Origin: Polyodon spathula
Lineage: Eukaryota > Chordata > Actinopteri > Acipenseriformes > Polyodontidae
Direction of reading: 5' to 3'
Assembly (NCBI RefSeq): GCF_017654505.1
Contig: NC_054541.1
Coordinates: 51,352,486 to 51,416,485, forward strand
Length of the DNA stretch: 64,000 bases
Part shown: positions 58,379 to 64,000 of the stretch, piece after piece
Layout: each line of letters begins with the position of its first letter
How positions within the stretch are numbered: position 1 is the stretch's first letter
The notes under the pieces: generated by a model
What the model saw: only the letters and a program-made list of their open reading frames with translations
Databases searched by the model: none
Told to the model about the DNA's origin: nothing
Program-made: the position numbers and the translations under genes

Positions 58379-60503
58379 ACATAAGAACATAAGAACATAA
58401 GAACATAAGAACATAAGACCATAAGAACATAAGAACATAAGACCATAAGAAAGTTTACAAACGAGAGGAGGCCATTCGGCCCATCTTGCTCGTTTGGTTG
58501 TTAGTAGCTTATTGATCCCAGAATCTCTTCAAGCAGCTTCTTGAAGGATCCCAGGGTGTCAGCTTCAACAACATTACTGGGGAGTTGATTCCAGACCCTC
58601 ACGATTCTCTGTGTAAAAAAGTGCCTCCTATTTTCTGTTCTGAATGTCCCTTTGTCTAATCTCCATTTGTGACCCCTGGTCCTTGTTTCTTTTTTCAGGC
58701 TGAAAAAGTCCCTTGCGTCGACACTGTCAATACCTTTTAGAATTTTGAATGCTTGAATTAGGTCGCCACGTAGTCTTCTTTGTTCAAGACTGAACAGATT
58801 CAATTCTTTTAGCCTGTCTGCATATGACATGCCTTTTAAGCCCGGAATAATTCTGGTCGCTCTTCTTTGCACTCTTTCTAAAGCAGCAATATCTTTTTTA
58901 TAGCGAGGTGACCAGAACTGAACACAATATTCAAGATGAGGTCTTACTAGTGCATTGTACAGTTTTAACATTACTTCCCTTGATTTAAATTCAACACTTT
59001 TCACAATGTATCCGAGCATCTTGTTAGCCTTTTTTATAGCTTCCCCACATTGTCTAGATGAAGACATTTCTGAGTCAACAAAAACTCCTAGGTCTTTTTC
59101 ATAGATTCCTTCTCCAATTTCAATATCTCCCATATGATATTTATAATGTACATTTTTATTTCCTGCGTGCAGTACCTTACACTTTTCTCTATTAAATGTC
59201 ATTTGCCATGTGTCTGCCCAGTTCTGAATCTTGTCTAGATCATTTTGAATGACCTTTGCTGCTGCAACAGTGTTTGCCACTCCTCCTACTTTTGTGTCGT
59301 CTGCAAATTTAACAAGTTTGCTTACTATACCAGAATCTAAATCATTAATGTAGATTAGGAATAGCAGAGGACCTAATACTGATCCCTGTGGTACACCGCT
59401 GGTTACCACACTCCATTCTGAGGTTTTTCCTCTAATCAGTACTTTCTGTTTTCTACATGTTAACCACTCCCTAATCCATGTACATGTGTTTCCTTGAATC
59501 CCTACTGCGTTCAGTTTGAGAATTAATCTTTTGTGCGGGACTTTGTCAAAATCTTTCTGGAAATCTAAATAAACCATGTCATATGCTTTGCAATTATCCA
59601 TTATCGATGTTGCATCCTCAAAAAAAATCAAGCAAGTTAGTTAGACACGATCTCCCTTTCCTAAAACCATGTTGACTGTCTCCCAGGACCCTGTTACCAT
59701 ATAGGTAATTTTCCATTTTGGATCTTATTATAGTTTCCATAAGTTTGCATATAATAGAAGTCAGGCTTACTGGTCTGTAGTTACCTGGTTCAGTTTTGTT
59801 TCCCTTTTTGTGGATCAGTATTACGTTTGCAATTTTCCAGTCTGTCGGTACCACCCCTGTGTCAAGAGACTGCTGCATGATCTTGGTTAGCGGTTTGTAA
59901 ATTACTTCTTTCATTTCTTTGAGTACTACTGGGAGGATCTCATCCGGCCCAGGGGATTTGTTTATTTTAAGAGCTCCTAATCCCTTTAACACTTCTGCCT
60001 CAGTTATGCTAAAGTTATTTAAAACTGGATAGGAACTGGATGACATGTGGGGCATGTTGTCAGTATCTTCCTTTGTAAAAACTTGTGAAAAGTAATCATT
60101 TAATATATTTGTTATTTTTTTTTCTTCATCTACGATTTTGCCATTTGTATCTCTTAAACATTTAATCTCCTCTTTGAATATTCGCTTGCTGTTGTAATAT
60201 TGGAAAAACATTTTGGAATTGGTTTTAGCTCCCTTAGCAATGTTCATTTCTATTTCTCTCTTGGCCTTTCTAACTTCCTTTTTGACTTGCGTTTGCAGTT
60301 CTGTGTACTCTTTCTGCGTACTTTCTTTTTGGTCCTTTTTTAATGCTCTGTAAAGTGCCTTTTTTCGCTGAATTTTTTTTTAATTGATCTATTAAACCAT
60401 TTTGGCAATTTAGTTTTACATTTAGATTTGTCTACTTTAGGGATGTAATTGTTTTGCGCCTCTAGTACTACATTTTTGAAGAACAACCATCCTTCTTCTG
60501 TGC
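58379..60503 (-). mobile_element. CR1-like LINE (copy D), 5'-truncated, 3' end intact
   Basis: On the minus strand this 2.1-kb element runs from EEGWLFFKNVVLEAQ (60500) through [82 protein letters not shown] and FADDTKVGG to ILGSISY and its stop at 58501. The 3' end has the conserved GGCCATTCGGCCCATCTTGC segment (58468) and a CATAAGAA tail (58380-58452). The catalytic Asp-Asp pair is intact. An extra T in a T8 run near 59625 shifts the frame between QHGFRKG and the catalytic half. FQKDFDK replaces the usual FQKAFDK. The 5' truncation is typical of target-primed integration. Confidence 0.95.
58380..58452 (-). repeat. (CATAAGAA)n tail of LINE copy D
   Basis: About nine 8-bp units, some reading CATAAGAC, lie at the 3' end of the element. 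Short microsatellite tails of this kind, rather than poly(A), are characteristic of CR1-clade LINEs. Confidence 0.93.
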
Positions 60504-60559
60504 TTGTATCACATTATTTATTGTAAAACAGTAAATTGGTGAGACTAGAAAATCAGTAG

Positions 60560-60770
60560 CCATCAAATTTGCACAAAATATAAATGATTGTGAGCACTGG
60601 GAGTCCAGCCCCCCTCCAGCCTCCCTGCACTTCATCCAACAGGACCATGATTTCAAGCAGCACCCCTTCACATGCAACCAAAACATCACAGGTAAGAAAA
60701 ACAAGGGAGCCCTCATCAATAACAGAACCCACCACTATACTAGATCCATCCTCACCCGACTGGGCTGTGG
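60560..60770 (+). mobile_element. possible Tc1/mariner transposase remnant
   Basis: The plus-strand frame reads FIQQDHDFKQH (near 60637), then NITGKKNKGAL (60684). In a shifted frame it reads TTILDPSSPDW (near 60732). The order and spacing recall the Tc1 block QQDNDPKH...KK..G.L...PSSPDLN. It is short and broken, so this is tentative. The LINE 5' end and a minisatellite flank it. Confidence 0.35.
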
Positions 60771-60771
60771 G

Positions 60772-61560
60772 GTGGAGTGAGCAGCTCTGTGATTATAGAA
60801 AGGACTGGGCTGTGGGGTGGAGTGAGCAGCTCTGATTATAGAAAGGACTGGGCTGTGGGGTGGAGTGAGCAGCTCTGTGATTATAGAAAGGACTGGGCTG
60901 TGGGGTGGAGTGAGCAGCTCTGATTATAGAAAAGACTGGGCTGTGGGGTGGAGTGAGCAGCTCTGATTATAGCAAGGACTGGGCTGTGGGGTGGAGTGAG
61001 CAGCTCTGATTATAGAAAGGACTGGGCTGTGGGGTGGAGTGAGCAGCTCTGTGATTATAGAAAGGACTGGGCTGTGGGGTGGAGTGAGCAGCTCTGATTA
61101 TAGAAAGGACTGGGCTGTGGGGTGGAGTGAGCAGCTCTGATTATAGAAAGGACTGGGCTGTGGGATGGAGTGAGCAGCTCTGTGATTATAGAAAGGACTG
61201 GGCTGTGGGGTGGAGTGAGCAGCTCTGTGATTATAGAAAGGACTGGGCTGTGGGGTGGAGTGAGCAGCTCTGATTATAGAAAGGACTGGGCTGTGGGGTG
61301 GAGTGAGCAGCTCTGTGATTATAGAAAGGACTGGGCTGTGGGGTGGAGTGAGCAGCTCTGTGATTATAGAAAGGACTGGGCTGTGGGGTGGAGTGAGCAG
61401 CTCTGATTATAGAAAGGACTGGGCTGTGGGGTGGAGTGAGCAGCTCTGATTATAGAAAGGACTGGGCTGTGGGATGGAGTGAGCAGCTCTGTGATTATAG
61501 AAAGGACTGGGCTGTGGGGTGGAGTGAGCAGCTCTGATTATAGAAAGGACTAGGCTGTGG
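60772..61560. repeat. 43/45-bp minisatellite, about 18 copies
   Basis: The unit contains GACTGGGCTGTGGGGTGGAG then TGAGCAGCTCTGATTATAGA. An optional TG (CTCTGTGATTA) makes 45 bp. The right end grades into the next array through intermediate units at 61545-61620. Confidence 0.95.
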
Positions 61561-61574
61561 GATGGAGTGAGCAG

Positions 61575-63150
61575 CTGTCCGTTTATCGAAGGTAGTGGTG
61601 TGAGTAGCTCTCTGGTTATTGAAGGTAGTGGTGTAAGCAGCTCTGGTTATTGAAGGTAGTGGTGTGAGCAGCTCTCTGTTTATTGAAGGTAGTGGTGTGA
61701 GCAGCTCTCTGGTTATTGAAGGTAGTGGTGTGAGCAGCTCTCTGGTTATTGAAGGTAGTGGTGTGAGCAGCTCTCTGGTTATTGAAGGTAGTGGTGTGAG
61801 CAGCTCTCTGGTTATTGAAGGTAGTGGTGTGAGCAGCTCTGGTTATTGAAGGTAGTGTGTGAGCAGCTCTCTGGTTATTGAAGGTAGTGGTTTGAGCAGC
61901 TCTGGGTATTGAAGGTAGTGTGTGAGCAGCTCTCTGGTTATTGAAGGTAGTGATGTGAGCAGCTCTCTGGTTATTGAAGGTAGTGGTGTGAGCAGCTCTC
62001 TGGTTATTGAAGGTAGTGGTGTGAGCAGCTCTCTGGTTATTGAAGGTAGTGGTGTGAGCAGCTCTGGTTATTGAAGGTAGTGGTGTGAGCAGCTCTGGTT
62101 ATTGAAGGTAGTGGTGTGAGCAGCTCTCTGGTTATTGAAGGTAGTGTGTGAGCAGCTCTCTGGTTATTGAAGGTAGTGATGTGAGCAGCTCTCTGGTTAT
62201 TGAAGGTAGTGTGTGAGCAGCTCTCTGGTTATTGAAGGTAGTGGTGTGAGCAGCTCTCTGGTTATTGAAGGTAGTGTGTGAGCAGCTCTGGTTATTGAAG
62301 GTAGTGGTGTGAGCAGCTCTGGTTATTGAAGGTAGTGGTGTGAGCAGCTCTCTGGTTATTGAAGGTAGTGGTGTGAGCAGCTCTCTGGTTATTGAAGGTA
62401 GTGTGTGAGCAGCTCTCTGGTTATTGAAGGTAGTGATGTGAGCAGCTCTGGTGAAGGTAGTGTGTGAGCAGCTCTCTGGTTATTGAAGGTAGTGGTGTGA
62501 GCAGCTCTGGTTATTGAAGGTAGTGTGTGAGCAGTTCTCTGGTTATTGAAGGTAGTGATGTGAGCAGCTCTCTGGTTATTGAAGGTAGTGTGTGAGCAGC
62601 TCTCTGGTTATTGAAGGTAGTGGTGTGAGCAGCTCTGGTTATTGAAGGTAGTGATGTGAGCAGCTCTCTGGTTATTGAAGGTAGTGGTGTGAGCAGCTCT
62701 CTGGTTATTGAAGGTAGTGGTGTGAGCAGCTCTGGTATTGAAGGTAGTGTGTGAGCAGCTCTAGTTATTGAAGGTAGTGATGTGAGCAGCTCTCTGGTTA
62801 TTGAAGGTAGTGGTGTGAGCAGCTCTCTGGTTATTGAAGGTAGTGTGTGAGCAGCTCTCTGGTTATTGAAGGTAGTGTGTGAGCAGCTCTCTGGGTATTG
62901 AAGGTAGTGTGTGAGCAGCTCTCTGGTTATTGAAGGTAGTGTGTGAGCAGCTCTGTTATTGAAGGTAGTGTGTGAACAGCTCTGGTTATTGAAGGTAGTG
63001 ATGTGAGCAACTCTCTGGTTATTGAAGGTAGTGATGTGAGCAGCTCTCTGGTTATTGAAGGTAGTGAAGTGAGCAGCTCTCTGGTTATTGAAGGTAGTGG
63101 TGTGAGCAGCTCTGGATATTGAAGGTAGTGGTGTGAGCAGCTCTCTGGTT
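61575..63150. repeat. 29-33-bp minisatellite, about 48 copies
   Basis: The unit contains GGTTATTGAAGGTAGTGGTG then TGAGCAGCTCTCT. Optional CT and GT dinucleotides give 29, 31 or 33 bp. It fills the intron 3' of the MOV10L1 exon at 63185. Confidence 0.95.
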
Positions 63151-63184
63151 ACGGGTGGAGCTGGAGAAGCCGTGGCTTGGATAC

Positions 63185-63391
63185 CTGGGAGGCAGGCAGG
63201 CGGAGAGGATGGTGATGCCATTCTCGGCTTGTGGCCTCGTCGGCTGCGCTGGGAGCTGATTGGCTGGTACGTACGGAGAGCTGGCCAGAATGAGGCTCTC
63301 CTCCTCGCTCTGCACTCTCACAACCAGAAGCCGTCTGATAGAGAAGCTTGTGAAGTGCAGCAGCAGGAGATCCTGACAGCGGCCCAGGTTC
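63185..63391 (-). CDS. MOV10L1: MOV10L1 exon, N-terminal half (NLGRCQDLLLL)
   Basis: The acceptor reads CTCTTGCAG/GAACC and the donor CTCCCAG/GTATCC. It encodes 68 residues starting NLGRCQDLLLLHF and containing VVRVQSEEESLI, aligning with mammalian NPGRCKELLLLCF and VNVISGEESLIAA. Phase is 2 at both ends. A minisatellite starts about 35 bp after its donor. Confidence 0.75.
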
Positions 63392-64000
63392 CTGCAAGAG
63401 ACAGAACCGCATGCACTAGCATCCAACAACATGCTACCCAATGCAAGAGGCTTAATGACAGACCACTGGGATCCTGCAAGTCAAGCAGCAGCCCACTGCA
63501 CAGCAGGAGAGGCTTGGTTATACCGCAGGCCCCTGGTCTTTAATACTGGTTTCACTGTATACAGTTTCTTCTAACCTGGCTTGTTTCACTACTTCTCTTG
63601 CTGCAGAAGCTCCCAACAGCAGCCCTGTACCTCGAATTTATTCAGAGCTACCATTCATTTACAGTCAACTAACAAGACCATAAGATAAACTGCATCCCCG
63701 AAACAGTAGTATTGTATTTCCAACTGCCAACACTGGCCAGGCCCCTCAGTGCAGTGCAGCTACATACCAATGAGCCCCACCCAGCAGAGAGCAGCACAGC
63801 TGTGCAGAGACGGCTCAATGGATCTCTGTGCTGAGGGACCGGAGAGGTGCAGAACAGAGAGAGGCCTCGACACCAAGGTCAGGACTGATCTCTCTCCAGG
63901 AACTCCCCCAGTCTGTCAGCAACATGCAAACTAGAATGTGAATGCAAGACTAAAGCTACCGGCAATGTGACGAATAAGAGCAGGACCGATAGCCACTGTT
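63392..64000. other. MOV10L1 intron or upstream sequence, nothing further recognised
   Basis: About 600 bp of ordinary sequence before the window edge. The preceding MOV10L1 exon, expected to encode a GGKTFIVVICDG-like segment, was not found and probably lies beyond the edge. Confidence 0.5.

Larger units (their letters stand above)
52837..63391 (-). pseudogene. MOV10L1: MOV10L1, piRNA-pathway RNA helicase: partial and gapped copy
   Basis: Ten minus-strand segments with splice sites match MOV10L1 in order: 63185-63391, 58215-58282, 57067-57149, 56894-56951, 55962-56125, 55634-55780, 55478-55546, 55299-55463, 54568-54741 and 52837-52909. MOV10L1 is a germline 5'-3' RNA helicase that feeds piRNA precursors to PIWI proteins. 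Walker A (GPPGTGKT) and motif III (LAGDPMQLG) are present. Missing against the mammalian protein are about 95 residues between segments 1 and 2, about 50 between 2 and 3, the motif II (DEAG) block after 55478, and motifs IV-VI between 54568 and 52909. These losses are direct if my recollection of the mammalian order is right. Whether they reflect a dead duplicate or lost assembly sequence cannot be decided here. The N-terminal part lies beyond the window. Confidence 0.8.

Noticed and set aside
58380..58452. Telomere-like or simple satellite repeat
   Set aside because: CATAAGAA units sit exactly at a LINE 3' end and are its tail, not TTAGGG-type telomeric DNA.

Overview
The window is vertebrate nuclear DNA. 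Its genes have introns with GT/AG splice sites, its protein families are animal-specific (pannexin, tetraspanin, the germline helicase MOV10L1), and it carries CR1-like LINE retrotransposons. Their recent, 5'-truncated copies and 8-bp 3' tail repeat (CATAAGAA) suggest a non-teleost ray-finned fish such as a sturgeon or paddlefish. That taxonomic call is an inference from remembered repeat families and was not computed.

All recognised genes lie on the minus strand. Reading right to left in the direction of transcription, they are: (1) a partial MOV10L1 gene, 63.4 to 52.8 kb, entering from beyond the right edge; (2) a complete PANX2 (pannexin-2) gene with four coding exons, 28.3 to 21.8 kb; (3) a tetraspanin related to TSPAN6/TSPAN7, encoded by one uninterrupted frame, 8.3 to 7.2 kb. 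MOV10L1 followed by PANX2 in the same direction is also the human 22q13.33 order, so the block looks conserved. PANX2 reads as intact, with every exon phase matching. MOV10L1 does not: four coding blocks expected from the mammalian protein are absent, including those for helicase motif II and motifs IV to VI, and each gap but one coincides with a tandem array or LINE. It is either a decayed copy or badly assembled.

The dominant content is tandem repeats. By my reading about 60% of the window (roughly 40 kb) is more than 25 largely unrelated arrays, with units from 2 to 96 bp and array lengths up to 5.8 kb. They fill most PANX2 introns, most MOV10L1 introns and the intergenic DNA. In two places they reach into or against coding exons: the PANX2 C terminus and the MOV10L1 Walker A exon. 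Many arrays lack stop codons and give very long open frames that are not genes.

Region by region: 0-7 kb, six arrays; 7.2-8.3 kb, tetraspanin; 8.5-20.6 kb, arrays of CT, TG, 22, CA, 38, 49, 96 and 41 bp; 20.8-28.3 kb, PANX2 with arrays in introns 1 and 3 and at its last exon; 28.4-33.3 kb, 43- and 51-bp arrays; 33.8-34.4 kb, a CpG-rich stretch, possibly the PANX2 promoter; 35.3-36.8 kb, an old LINE fragment; 36.9-42.7 kb, the 31-bp array; 42.8-45.4 kb, a LINE; 46-52.8 kb, a purine-rich 47-bp array with a mosaic interruption; 52.8-63.4 kb, MOV10L1 exons among arrays, two more LINE copies and a possible Tc1 remnant; 63.4-64 kb, intron.
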